Assembly: GCF_003383595.3 (NCBI RefSeq)
Contig: NZ_CP033058.2
Location: forward strand, 620,001 to 684,000
Length of the DNA stretch: 64,000 nt
Direction: 5' to 3'
DNA from: Metamycoplasma phocicerebrale
Lineage (GTDB): Bacteria > Bacillota_I > Bacilli_A > Mycoplasmatales > Metamycoplasmataceae
Within the stretch, counting starts at the first letter, position 1. Every line of letters starts with the position of its first letter. Under the pieces are notes generated by a model that made no database searches, was not told the origin of the DNA, and saw only the letters and a program-made list of their open reading frames with translations. The translations under genes were made by a program, and so were the position numbers. Below are positions 43,622 to 54,181 of this stretch, one piece after another.

Positions 43622-44070
43622 TATAATAAAAAAGAACCAAAAGAAAAACTTATTGAATTAGTTAATAACAAAATCGATAGTAACATTGGTCTTAAATCTA
43701 AAAAAGATCTTATTTTAAAATTTGTAATGGACAATAATATTTCTCAATGACATGATCAAGAAATTATTAAGCAATTTGAGCAAAATACAAACCGACAATA
43801 TCAAAAAGATTTAAGCGGAATATGTATAAAATATGAATTAAATGAATTAGATGTAAATGATTTTCTTTATAATTCATTTTTAACTAAGAAAATTAGTCTT
43901 GAAGGCACTTCTTTTTTAAATTTGGTTAAAGGATACTTTAAAAAAATAAATACCCATCTGTTAGAGATAAAAATAGTGCTTATAATAGAGCAGTTTTAAG
44001 ACAAGAAATATATAATGAAATCGAAAATTTATATTATAAATATTCTGAACAAGATAGAGACAATGTTTAA
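43622..44070 (+). pseudogene. eroded C-terminus of a type I restriction enzyme R subunit (hsdR)
   Basis: An open stretch without a start codon. It encodes KEKLIELVNNKID followed by GLKSKKDLILKFV, then SFLTKKISLEGTSF and, after a -1 shift at an A-run near 43945, YPSVRDKNSAYNRAVLRQ and EIENLYYKYS. The L-x-S-K-K-D-L-I-x-K-F pattern and the G-T-S-F... region are typical of the HsdR C-terminal domain that docks to the methylase. The motor and nuclease domains are gone. The 140 bases before it hold nothing identifiable. Assignment is from pattern recall, so moderate. Confidence 0.6.
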
Positions 44071-44096
44071 AATTATTTTTATTTTTTAATACTGTT

Positions 44097-44136
44097 AAAT
44101 ACCTGTTTTTAATTATAAATAGGTATTTTTTTATTT
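44097..44136 (+). terminator. terminator after the hsdR remnant
   Basis: AAATACCT pairs with AGGTATTT followed by more T. Confidence 0.7.
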
Positions 44137-44290
44137 TTTAGAACAAAATTAACATTTTTGTTAAAAAATATTAAATTTTATATTTGTTTTTTGCAATAAA
44201 TTTTCTTAAAATTTTTTTCTTTTTAAACTTTGCTAAAATTAAGGTATATAAAACATTTTATATATAGACAATTTTTAGAAAGGAAAATTA

Positions 44291-45931
44291 ATGAAAATTA
44301 ACAAAAAATATTTAATGCTATTAGGTTTTATACCTGGGTTAGCAATAGCTCCAACGATGATTGCCGCAGGTTGTCAAAAAATCGAAAAAGAAGATGAGGT
44401 AAAGAAATTTGCTAATCCAACTTATCCTAATATCAGTAAAGTAAAAATAGAGAATTTTGATAAAAACAAAGTAACTATTGAATCAAAATTAGGCTGAACT
44501 TTTACTATTAAGGCCGCTCAGAAAGATGCAACTAATAAAAAAATAATTTTAACTATTGAAGCAACTAAATCTTCAACTAAATATACATTTACAAAAGAAT
44601 TAACGGGGTTTAAAGAAGAACCGACTTCAACTGAATTAACTGAAGAACAAGTTAAAACACAAACAATAGTTGATTATCCAAATAAAGAAAATACTTTATT
44701 TAAAGAAATTGATAGTACAAAATTTACAATTACAAACCCTGAAGGTTGAGCTGGAGAAATTCAAAGCTTTGTAAAGGGCGCTACAGACGATATTGTGGTA
44801 ATAACAATTAAATCTACAAAAAAAGATAAGTTTTATACTTTTACAAAAGAATTATCAGGTTTTAAAATTTCAGCAGAAGCAGAAATATTGGCTGATGTAA
44901 TTGTTGAATTAACTGATGAGTCAAACAAAAAATTAACAGAAGCAGATTATCCAAATTACTATTCTTCGCATAATTTTAGCTACGAAGGTAAAAGTAAAAG
45001 CAATAAATACAAATACTATATTTCAAAAAGTGTAGAGGATCTACAAGAAGGAACATTAAGAGTTAGAATTACACAACAAGACTTAGAAGGCAACGATAAT
45101 GGCGAGGAAGCTTATTTAGTTATAAAAGGCTTTAAAAAACAATTAGCAGAAGATGAAAATGATGCCAAAATTACTATTAAGAATTTATTGGAATCTCAAT
45201 ATATAACTAGATCATCTAAGTCTATAAAAGAAGAAGAAATCGAGTTTTCAAGTTTAAATGGAAAATATGCATACCAATTAATTGGTATTGATAGTTCTAC
45301 AGTTGGAGAATTAGTTGTGAATTATATTCAAAAAAACGCCGAAGATAATTCAACAATAACACGACACCAAAAAACAATTAAAGGTTTTAAAAAAGATTTT
45401 ATTTTTGATCAAAATGATTTATTAGTTCAAATGCCATTTGGTATTACAAATGAAACAACTACTGAAATAAATGGAAAAATTTATGCTGAAGCATTAAGAG
45501 ATACAGATTTACCAATCAATTTAAATTCAAAAAGTGAAGATTATACTTATGAATTTGTTTCAAATACAGTAGATGTAACTGCGGGAACTGCGGTTATAGT
45601 GGCCAAACAATTTGCTTATGGAAAATTATTAGGAAATATAACTATAACAATTTCAAATTTAAAAACTGGCGAGCCTACCAAATGATCGGAAGCAGAAATT
45701 CAATCAAAAATAAATGTTAACTATAAAGGCGACAAAAGCACAATTCAAGCAGAAGCTACAAATGAAGAAGATTTTGAAATTGTTTTAGGAGAAGATATTT
45801 TAATAATTAAAAGCAAAGAATTCGCTAAATTTAATTCAACAGGAATTGTAAATATAAAACTATCTGTTTCTTTAAATTATTCAAATAAAATATGAAACAT
45901 TACTATTTCAATAAACGGTTTTAAAAACTAA
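44291..45931 (+). CDS. lipoprotein-17-like variable surface lipoprotein with repeats
   Basis: A 546-residue lipoprotein. The signal peptide ends IAAGC at about residue 28. The body consists of about five units of roughly 90-100 residues, each ending in a similar beta strand plus GFK: FTKELTGFK, FTKELSGFK, YLVIKGFKK, KTIKGFKK and ISINGFKN. This is the layout of the Mycoplasma lipoprotein-associated (lipoprotein 17-related) family. Repeat number can vary between strains. SD AAAGGA before ATG 44291. Probably an exposed antigen. Confidence 0.88.
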
Positions 45932-45946
45932 TTTATTTTAACAAAC

Positions 45947-45996
45947 AAAAAGCATAATTAGCATTTTATTTAAAATTTGAGTAATTATGCTTTTTT
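45947..45996 (+). terminator. terminator of the variable lipoprotein gene
   Basis: AAAAAGCATAATTA pairs perfectly with TAATTATGCTTTTT. Confidence 0.88.
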
Positions 45997-46077
45997 ATAT
46001 TAAAATGCAAATTTAATTTTTATATTTTGTTTAATATTTTATATAAATTACATTAATAATAAATTAAAAAAAATTGT

Positions 46078-46083
46078 TATAAT
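46078..46083 (+). promoter_or_regulatory. -10 box of the argF-arcC operon
   Basis: TATAAT upstream of a leader of about 100 nt. Confidence 0.55.
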
Positions 46084-46088
46084 TTAAA

Positions 46089-46167
46089 AGTGTTTTATAA
46101 AATAAAAACACTAAAAGTCTATCTAAAAATATTAAAAAATAAATATGCTTGTTTTTAAACGAGTATA
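46089..46167 (+). promoter_or_regulatory. argF leader with two hairpins
   Basis: AGTGTTTT/AAAACACT (46089-46112) and TATGCTTGTTT/AAACGAGTATA (46144-46167, two wobble pairs). Neither is followed by a T-run. They may stabilise the mRNA, or be an operator or leader element of this highly expressed operon. Confidence 0.5.
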
Positions 46168-46189
46168 GATAAACAAAATAGGAGAAAAA

Positions 46190-47233
46190 ATGCCAATGAA
46201 TTTAAAAGGTCGTAGTTTAGACACAGCTCTAAAATTTACAACCGAAGAAATTAATTATTTATTAGATCTTTCTTTAGATTTAAAGAAAGCTAAAATGCAA
46301 GGATTACATGTTAACAATCGTCCTTTAGTAGGAAAAAATATTGTTATAATGTTCCAAAAAGACTCAACAAGAACACGTTGTTCTTTTGAAGTAGCGGCTG
46401 CTGATTTAGGAGCAAGCTGTACATACATTGGACCAACAGGTTCAAACTTTGGTAAAAAGGAATCAGTTGAAGATACAGCTATGGTTTTAGGAGAAATTTA
46501 TGATGGTATCGAATTCCGTGGATTCAAACAATCAGATGTTGAAGCTCTAGCTAAATATTCAGGAGTTCCGGTTTGAAACGGTTTAACTGATGCTGAACAC
46601 CCAACACAAATGTTAGCTGATTACTTAACAATGAAAGAATACGTAGGAGACCTAAGAGGCAAGAAAATTGTTTTTGCTGGCGATATTAAAAATAACGTTG
46701 CTCGTTCATTAATGATTGGTGCTGCATTCTTTGGAGTTAACATTGTTCTATGCGGACCAAAAGCTCAATGAGATATTGTTAAAAATGGACCAGACCACAA
46801 AGAAGTTTACAAAGCTGTTCAAAAATTATTTGAACGTAATGGTGGATCAGTTTCATTCTCAGACAACAAAATTGAAGCTGCTAAAAATGCAGATGCAATT
46901 TACACAGACGTTTGAGTATCATTAGGAGAACCATTTGAATTATTTGAGTCACGTATTCAAGAATTGGGTGATTTCCAAGTTGATATGAAAATGATTAAGG
47001 CAGCTAAAGAAAGTGTTATTTTCTTACACTGTTTACCTGCATTCCATGATGATAAAACTTTATTCTCATCAGAAATTAAAGAAAAATTAGGTAAAAAATA
47101 CCCAGTTGTTGCAACGGGTGCTATGGAAGTTACCGACGAAGTATTCCAATCAAAATACAACAAATCAATTCAACAAGCTGGAAACCGTATGCACACAATT
47201 AAAGCAGTAATTTTAGCTACAATAGGATACTAA
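46190..47233 (+). CDS. argF: ornithine carbamoyltransferase, catabolic
   Basis: In the arginine dihydrolase pathway it converts citrulline plus phosphate into ornithine and carbamoyl phosphate. It has 347 residues. Carbamoyl-phosphate motif [11 protein letters not shown] near residue 58, [14 protein letters not shown] near 143, DVWVSLGE and the catalytic Cys in LHCLPAFHD near 283. TGA codes several Trp. Codon use is unlike its neighbours: CGT for Arg and C-ending codons are common, a sign of high expression. A GGAG SD precedes ATG 46190. arcC follows 2 bases after the stop. Confidence 0.96.
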
Positions 47234-47235
47234 TT

Positions 47236-48171
47236 ATGAGTAGAATTGTTATTGCTTTAGGTGGTAATGCTTTAGGAAATACTCCAGCAGAACAAAAAGA
47301 ATTAGTAAAAATTCCTGCAAAAAAAATTGCTGAATTAGTTAAAGCTGGGCACGAAGTTATCGTTGGACATGGTAACGGCCCACAAGTAGGTATGATTTTT
47401 AATGGATTTGTAAGCGCAGCTTCAGTTAATTCAAAATCACCATTAGTGCCATTGCCAGAAGCTGGAGCTATGTCACAAGGATACATTGGTTACCACATGG
47501 TTAATGCCATTACCAATGCATTCAAAGAAGAAGGATTAACAGATAATGAAGTTCTATATATTTTAACTCAAACAATTGTTGATCCAAAGGACCCTGCTTT
47601 TTCAAATCCAACAAAACCAATAGGACCTTTCTTTAGTTCAAAAGAAGAAGCAGAAGTAGCTAACCCTAACAGTGTTATTGTTGAAGATGCTGGACGTGGT
47701 TTTAGAAAAGTTGTTGCTTCACCAAAACCAATCAACTTTGTTGGTATTAATCAAATTAAAAATGCCATTAACTCAGGTGCTACTGTAATCGTTGGTGGTG
47801 GTGGTGGTATCCCAACAGTTAAAGATAAAAATGGATTTATAGAAGGTGTTGATGGTGTTATTGATAAGGACTTTGCATTAGCAAAAATGGCTGCCTTATC
47901 AAATGCAGATTATTTTATAGTTCTAACAGCTGTTGACTATGTTAAAGTAAACTTTGGTAAACCAGACCAAAAGGACTTAAAACATGTTACAAAAGCTGAA
48001 TTAGAAAAATACATTTCTGAAAAACAATTTGCACCAGGCAGTATGTTGCCAAAAGTACAAGCTGCAATTAAATTCGTTGAAGAAGGCGGAAAAGCTGCAT
48101 TCATCGGTGATTTAAAAGATTTAGAAGACATTATTGACGAAAAAATCGGAACAAAAGTTACTTTAAACTAA
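47236..48171 (+). CDS. arcC: carbamate kinase
   Basis: The ATP-forming last step of arginine catabolism: carbamoyl phosphate plus ADP gives ATP, CO2 and NH3. It has 311 residues. Motifs: ALGGNALGNTP near residue 7, GHGNGPQVG near 47, the GGGGGIPTV loop near 190 and the C-terminal GSMLPKVQAA. It uses the same high-expression codons as argF and is co-transcribed with it. A terminator follows, shared with rlmB. Confidence 0.97.
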   Translation: MSRIVIALGGNALGNTPAEQKELVKIPAKKIAELVKAGHEVIVGHGNGPQVGMIFNGFVSAASVNSKSPLVPLPEAGAMSQGYIGYHMVNAITNAFKEEGLTDNEVLYILTQTIVDPKDPAFSNPTKPIGPFFSSKEEAEVANPNSVIVEDAGRGFRKVVASPKPINFVGINQIKNAINSGATVIVGGGGGIPTVKDKNGFIEGVDGVIDKDFALAKMAALSNADYFIVLTAVDYVKVNFGKPDQKDLKHVTKAELEKYISEKQFAPGSMLPKVQAAIKFVEEGGKAAFIGDLKDLEDIIDEKIGTKVTLN

Positions 48172-48190
48172 TTTTAAATTATATATAAAA

Positions 48191-48217
48191 AACTCGGTAC
48201 ATAATGTGCCGAGATTT
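48191..48217. terminator. bidirectional terminator between arcC and rlmB
   Basis: CTCGGTACA pairs with TGTGCCGAG, flanked by A-run and T-run, between convergent genes. Confidence 0.85.
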
Positions 48218-48220
48218 TAT

Positions 48221-48910
48221 TTATTTTTCTTTTGTCAATTCATATAAAACTATTCCTGTTGCTACCGAAACATTTAGCGATTGAACAGAATTTGCTTTTT
48301 GAGAAATATATATAATTTCATCAGATTTTTTTAATAAAGTTTTAGATACACCTGTTCCTTCGTTTCCGACAATGATAACGCTAGGGTTACTAAATTTGAT
48401 TTTATTTAAGCTTGTAGCCTTTTCATTCAAGGCTGTTGCATACATCCAAAAACCGTTCTTTTTTAGAAACTCAATTGATTCTAATAAACTAGCAACTTTT
48501 ATAATTTTGATAGTTTTAAAACCGCCTGAAGATATTTTTAAAACTGTAGGTGTTACTTCGACTGCTCGATCTTTTGGTATTATTATATGTTTAATTCCAA
48601 AAACATTAGCTGACCTAATAATTGCACCAAAGTTTTGAGGATCTTGAATATGATCTAAAATTAAAACATGATTAGGTTTATCTTTTATTATTGTTCCTAT
48701 ATCATAATATTGAAATGGGGCAATTTTTGCTATATATCCTTGATGGTTGCCATTTATTATTTTATTCATTTCTGACATACTTAAATAAGAGATTTTATTA
48801 AATTTAATTTTTTTATTATCAGTTCCTTTTAATAAATAAATTTCCAAAATAGGATAATTATTTTCGAGTGCTTCTAGAACTGAATTTTTTCCATAAATAA
48901 AGTTTTTCAT
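48221..48910 (-). CDS. rlmB: 23S rRNA (guanosine-2'-O)-methyltransferase RlmB (SPOUT/TrmH)
   Basis: A 229-residue SPOUT-knot methyltransferase. An N-terminal L30e-like substrate domain (FIYGKNSVLEAL) is followed by motif 1 LDHIQDPQNFGAIIRSA near residue 84, motif 2 IIVGNEGTGVS near 177 and motif 3 SVQSLNVSVATGI near 208. The start overlaps the cysS stop by one base. TGA codes none of the recognised motif residues. Confidence 0.93.
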   Translation of the reverse strand: MKNFIYGKNSVLEALENNYPILEIYLLKGTDNKKIKFNKISYLSMSEMNKIINGNHQGYIAKIAPFQYYDIGTIIKDKPNHVLILDHIQDPQNFGAIIRSANVFGIKHIIIPKDRAVEVTPTVLKISSGGFKTIKIIKVASLLESIEFLKKNGFWMYATALNEKATSLNKIKFSNPSVIIVGNEGTGVSKTLLKKSDEIIYISQKANSVQSLNVSVATGIVLYELTKEK

Positions 48911-50124
48911 TATATAATGTTTCTTTTCTTTAATTCATCTCTTATTGAGTCGGCTTGTTCATAATCTTTATCTTTTATTAATTTTTGTCATTTTTTATAT
49001 ATTTCAATGTCTTCTTTGTTAAGTTTATTTTTAGTAAAAATAAAACCTAAAATAGATAATGTTTTAATAAAAGTGTTTGCATCTTTTTCTTGCTTTGATA
49101 ATTTGATTATTTCTTTATATGCTTCAGAAAAATTTAAGTTAGCTATGTTAGTTATTATTTCTATAATTTTTTGTTCATCAATTGGGTTATTATTGTTTTT
49201 TAATTCATTTTGGTTTTTTATAACTATAAATTTATTAATTATAGCTTGATTTGCTTCTAATAATTCATCAGTTAAATTAATAGGTTTTGAATAATTTGTT
49301 GTTAGCATTAATAATTTATATGTATCCGTGCTATATTTTTTTAAAAAATCATGTGGAAAAATTAAATTACCTATTGATTTAGACATTTTTTGGTTTTTAT
49401 AATTTAAGGTTCCAAAATGCATTCATTTTTTTGAAATAGGTTTTTTATATATTGAATAATGTTGAATGTTTTCATTTTCATGATGTGGAAAAATTAAATC
49501 AATTCCACCGCCATGTATATCTAGTGTTTCTCCGTTAAAGTATTTTGATATAAAACAACTACATTCAGTATGTCAACCAGGCCTACCTAAACCAAAAGGA
49601 CTATCGAATTTAATTCCTTCTGTTGTTGATTTTCATAAAGCAAAGTCTTCAGGATTTTTTTTGCCATATTCATTTGATTCATCAGTAACTAAATTATCAA
49701 TTTTTTGGTTGCTTACTGACCCATATATATCTTTAAATTTTCTTACATCAAAGAAAACATTACCGTCAATTTTATAGGCAGATTTATTATTTATCATTAA
49801 TTGTATATATTCATACATATCTTTTAATGACTCAGTTACTTTAACAATTTTAGTAGGTTTTTGAAGATTAAAAGTATCAAATAATTCTAAATAGTACTTT
49901 GAATATTTTTCAGATATTTCTAATTCTGTTTTATTTTTTTCAATAGCTTTCTTAATAATTTTGTCATCTATATCAGTAATGTTATTTAAATAATAAATGT
50001 CTTCGCCTAAATATCTTTGAGCTCTAATCATGATATCAAAAGTTACTGTTGGTCTAAGATTTCCAATATGTGGATAGTTGTATACTGTTGGACCACATAA
50101 ATAATATTTTTTTTGCATATTCAT
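48910..50124 (-). CDS. cysS: cysteinyl-tRNA synthetase
   Basis: A class I synthetase of about 404 residues, a little shorter than usual. [18 protein letters not shown] (the HIGH signature), [18 protein letters not shown] and [15 protein letters not shown] (zinc ligands Cys/His), and KMSKSIGN (KMSKS) are all visible. Three in-frame ATGs lie at 50128-50130, 50122-50124 and 50116-50118; the -10 box (TATAAT, 50133-50138) is so close that the mRNA probably begins near 50126. I use 50124. The C-terminal anticodon domain is present. Confidence 0.95.
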
Positions 50125-50132
50125 AATCATAA

Positions 50133-50138
50133 ATTATA
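50133..50138 (-). promoter_or_regulatory. -10 box of cysS-rlmB
   Basis: TATAAT in minus orientation, 9 bases before the chosen cysS ATG. Confidence 0.55.
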
Positions 50139-50264
50139 AGTAATTTATTGTAGTTTATTAAGAATAAGAAAATAAAATTATTTTTTTTAATATTTAACGC
50201 TATTTTAAATAATAAAAATTTTATATTTTATAATATAAGTATACAAAATATTAGGGAAAATAAG

Positions 50265-51188
50265 ATGAGCACAGGACAAATTTTAGGAATTGTATTTGGT
50301 ATATTAGGCACTTTATCAGCCATAATAATTCTTTTATTATTAGTAGGTCTTAGAGTAGTTAAAAATAGGGATTTTTTTATTATTGAAAGATTAGGTAAAT
50401 ATTATAAAACATGAACAAGTGGATTACATTGAAAACTATTAATCTTTGATAAGATAGTTGAAAAAAACACTTTTAAAGAAAAAGTTTTAGATTTCCCAAA
50501 ACAGGATGTTATTACTAAAGATAACGTTGTTATGGAAATTGATACAGTTGTTTATTTGGAAATTTTTGATCCAAAACTATTTACATATGGAGCAGAACAA
50601 CCTATGTATGCAGTTAGAAACTTGACTGCAACAACACTAAGAAATATTATAGGTAATATGGAATTAGATGAAACACTAACTTCAAGAGACATTATTAACG
50701 AAAAACTTAGAGATGTCCTTGATGAAGCCACTGATAAATGAGGAATGAAAGTTCTTCGCGTTGAATTACAAAATATTTTGCCTCCAAAAGACATAAGAAA
50801 TGCTATGGAAAAGCAAATGAGGGCAGAACGGGAAAAAAGAGAAAGAATTTTAGAAGCAGAGGGAATTAAACAAAGCGAAATAACAAAAGCTGAAGGTTTC
50901 AAAATTGCAACAATATTAAAAGCTGAAGCTAAAAAGCAAGAAATAATTCTTGAAGCAGAAGCAAAAAACAAATATATGCAATTATTAAATAGTTCAGTTC
51001 CAAATGATAAAACTATTTTGCTTCAATCATTAGAAACATTAAAAAAAATAGCAAATGGTTCTAATAATACCTTAATTCTTCCATCAGAAATAACAAAAGT
51101 AACATCATTAGCTTCAATTTTTAATGAAGCACTTAAATCAAATGCTAGAACAACAAAGACTACTAAAGAAAAAGGCGACAGTAAATAG
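50265..51188 (+). CDS. SPFH-domain (stomatin/prohibitin-like) membrane protein
   Basis: A 307-residue protein. An N-terminal TM helix (about residues 5-28) is followed by the SPFH domain: FFIIERLGKYYKTW near 38, DFPKQDVITKDNVVMEID near 70, LRNIIGNMELDETLTSRD near 125. A coiled coil of about 60 residues (MRAEREKRERILEAEG, AEAKKQEIILEAEA) ends it. Such proteins scaffold membrane microdomains and interact with proteases. It is probably monocistronic: its own promoter (TATAAT at about 50230), SD AGGGAAA and a T-rich end. Confidence 0.9.
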
Positions 51189-51250
51189 TTGCCTTTTTAT
51201 ATCTTTTTATTAATGTAATAAAACTAGTCAAACATTTTGAATTTTAATTA

Positions 51251-51262
51251 TATAATTATAAT
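51251..51262 (+). promoter_or_regulatory. -10 boxes of argS
   Basis: Two overlapping TATAAT hexamers lie 4-10 bases before ATG 51266, with no SD. The argS mRNA is probably leaderless. Confidence 0.5.
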
Positions 51263-51265
51263 ATT

Positions 51266-52891
51266 ATGAAAACGGCAAAAGATATTATTATAAGCTCAAT
51301 TGAAGAAGCTTTAGAAAAATTAAAAATTAATAAAAAAGTAGTTTTAACGGAGGCAAAAAACTACGGAGACTATTCAACTAATATTGCTTTAACTTTGCAA
51401 AAAGAACTAAATAAAAAAGCAACAGAAATAGCTCAAGAAATTGTTAAAAACATTGATTTAAATAAATATAAAGAAATTTCAGAAATTAAAGTCGCAGAAC
51501 CAGGCTTTATTAATTTTTGAGTATCTAATTCTGTTATATCAGATACTATAAATCTAATTAATAAACTAGGTTCAGAATATGGAAACGGTTCTAAAGAAAA
51601 TAAAGGAAAAATAAATATAGAGTTTGTTTCTGCAAATCCAACTGGTTATTTGCATATAGGTCATGCAAGAAATGCTGCAATTGGCGCAACACTGTCAAAC
51701 ATATTAGAAAAAGCCGGTCATAAAGTTGTTAGAGAATATCTTGTAAATGATTATGGAAATCAAATGAATAAATTAGCTATTTCTATTTATTCAAGATATC
51801 AACAAATATTTGATAAAAAATATGAACTACCTGAAGATGCATATAGAGGTGGAGATATTATAGAATTTGCTCAAGCATTTTTTGAAAAATATAAAGAACA
51901 ATTTAAAGGTGCTGAATATACACCAGAATTAGAAAAATTATTTAGACAATTTGGTAGAGAATTTGCTTTAAAAAATATTGAAGAAGATTTAAAAAAATTT
52001 GGAGTGTGATTTGATTTATATACATCAGAAAAAGCTCAATATGAAAAAGATTTAGTTTGACCTGCAATTAGAAGATTGAAAACTACATATAAAAAAGATG
52101 GAGCCACTTGATTGCAAACCACAAAAGGCGGCAAGGACGATAAAGACCGTGTAATTATTAAAACTAACGGTGATTCAACTTATTTATGTGCCGATATAGC
52201 TTATCATGAACAAAAATTTAGACAATTAGAAGACCCGGAAAAAGGAATTATAATTGATGTTTGAGGAGCTGATCACTCTGGATATGTTGAACGTGTTAAG
52301 TTTGCTTTTGAAGATTTGGGTTATAGAAGAGATCAATTAGAAATAATTTTATTTCAATTGATTAGAGTTATGAAGGATGGCAAAGAAATTAAAATGTCTA
52401 AGCGTCTTGGAACATCTTTAACCTTAAGAGAATTAATGGATGAAGTTGGTAAAGATGCAATTAGGTTCTTTTTAATTGAAAGATCATATAATTCGAAAAT
52501 TGATTTCGATATTAAAAAAGTAACCAGTTCTGATGAAACAAATTCAATGTATATTATTAAATATGCTCATGCTCGTTGTGTTCAACTATTACAAAAATTA
52601 TCGTATAAAAATCCACAGGCCAAAGATTTGAGTGATGAATATTCACAAAAATTAGTAGCGGAACTAAAAGAATACCCAGATTTAATATCTACAATGGCTA
52701 AAACATATAAAGTTAATTTATTACCTCCTTATTTATTAAAATTGGCCGGAGCTTTTAATTCATTTTATTCAAATGTAAAGGTTATTGATTCTAAAAATGA
52801 AGAAAGCTATGCAGCCTTAGTTTTAGCGGTTAAGAATGTCTTAGCTGATGCTATGAAATTAATGGATCTTGATATTCCAGAAAGAATGTAG
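51266..52891 (+). CDS. argS: arginyl-tRNA synthetase
   Basis: A class I synthetase of 541 residues. NPTGYLHIGHARNA (HIGH), YVNDYGNQM-like (YLVNDYGNQMNKLA), the KMSKR motif as IKMSKRLGTSLTL near residue 375 and the DALR-type C-terminal domain (YIIKYAHARCVQLL). TGA encodes several Trp. It shares a promoter with the DJ-1 gene 7 bases downstream. In this organism its substrate is also the main energy source. Confidence 0.95.
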
Positions 52892-52898
52892 AGAAAAT

Positions 52899-53453
52899 AT
52901 GAAATTATTAATTTTAGTGCATAATGATTTTAACAATATAGAACTTGGAACCACATATTCTATATTTAATTATTTCAATCACTTTGATAAAATAACAATT
53001 TTTAATCCTAACAAAAATTTAAAGTCTGTTACGGGGCAAGGAAATGTTTTAAAATTAGATTGTGAAAATAAAATAAATATAGAAGAATATGATGCAATTT
53101 TTATTCCTGGTGGCAAGGGAGCTCAAACATTAAGAAAAGATAAAGAATCTTTAAATGCTATAAAACATTTTAAAGATAAAAACAAATATATATTTGCCAT
53201 TTGTGATGCTCCTAATGTTTTATATGAAAATAATATTATAGATGACTCTATTAATTATAGTTCCTATCCAATAAGCTCTAATTTTAAGCATGGTTTAAAA
53301 AGAAATAAAAAAAATGTTACTATTGATGGAAAAATAGTAACTGGGAAATGCCCCTCAGCTTCTTTGGAATTTGCCCTAGAAATTTTAAAATTGCTTTTTA
53401 ATATTGATGAAGTTAATGATTTTATAAAATATATGAAAGCAGATTTAGAATAA
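52899..53453 (+). CDS. DJ-1/PfpI family protein
   Basis: A 184-residue flavodoxin-like protein. LLILVHNDFNNIELGTTYS at the start, AIFIPGGKGAQTLRKD near residue 66 and the nucleophile elbow AICDAPNVL (Cys about residue 103) are typical. Family members act as chaperones, deglycases or glyoxalases. A GAGAAA SD lies 5 bases upstream. It is co-transcribed with argS and followed by a strong terminator. The exact activity is not deducible. Confidence 0.9.
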   Translation: MKLLILVHNDFNNIELGTTYSIFNYFNHFDKITIFNPNKNLKSVTGQGNVLKLDCENKINIEEYDAIFIPGGKGAQTLRKDKESLNAIKHFKDKNKYIFAICDAPNVLYENNIIDDSINYSSYPISSNFKHGLKRNKKNVTIDGKIVTGKCPSASLEFALEILKLLFNIDEVNDFIKYMKADLE

Positions 53454-53467
53454 TTAGAATGTTTTAT

Positions 53468-53518
53468 AAATTCAAGTTTAATTACAGTTAATTATCTGTA
53501 AAAGCTTGAATTTTTATT
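53468..53518 (+). terminator. argS operon terminator
   Basis: AAATTCAAG pairs with CTTGAATTT, with an inner TTACAG/CTGTAA stem, followed by TTTATTTTTT. Confidence 0.85.
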
Positions 53519-53695
53519 TTTTAATTACATTATTTAATTTTTAAAAAATAAGCAAAAAATCAAGTTGTATTAAAAATTAAGGCTTTTTTATTGATTTTAT
53601 ATAATTAATTATTTAATTGCTTTTTTCATTGATAGAATTGAGATATATAGAGTGTATTTATCTATATATAAAAAAATAAGTTAGGAGAACATTGA

Positions 53696-54181
53696 TTGAA
53701 AAAAATTTTATTTTTAGGGAGTGCTTTAGTAAGTGTGCCTTTTACTATTGTCAGCGCTAAAATAGAAAAAAATAATGAGATAGATATTTCATTAACACAA
53801 AAAAATGCTTTAAATGATTATAAAAATATAATTAGAAATAAAGATGTTAAAATAAAATTTACAAAATATTTAGATGTTGATAAAAAATTAAGGTCATTAC
53901 TAGTTGTTTATGTAAATAAAGGATATTCAATAATAAGTTTGGCAAATGGCAAAATAATTGAAGTTAATCCTTTAAGTAAAAAATACTTAAATTTTAATAA
54001 AGAAGTAAATGATAGTCAGGTTTTTGTTACTAAGGAATTATTTAGCCACGGAATGAATTACGCAATAAATGATAAATCAAGATCAAATATGAGTCAAAAT
54101 AAATTTTTCAAATATGATAATAAATTTATAGATGGATGAGACTTTGAACAAATTTTAAAAAGAAAAGGAATAATATCATAA
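53696..54181 (+). CDS. small secreted protein (possible peptidase prodomain remnant)
   Basis: A 161-residue protein. TTG 53696 is chosen for its SD (AGGAGA, 7 bases upstream) and because it yields a classical signal peptide (KKILFLGSALVSVPFTIVSA). There is no Cys lipobox, so it should be released. Residues 60-95 (LLVVYVNKGYSIISLANGKIIE) recall the N-terminal part of mycoplasma putative cysteine peptidases, but the catalytic domain is absent; this is weak. One TGA Trp at 54137. The stop overlaps the next gene's ATG. Confidence 0.65.

Noticed and set aside
46144-46167. CIRCE/HrcA operator upstream of argF
   Set aside because: The hairpin lacks the TTAGCACTC half-site and the 9-base spacer.
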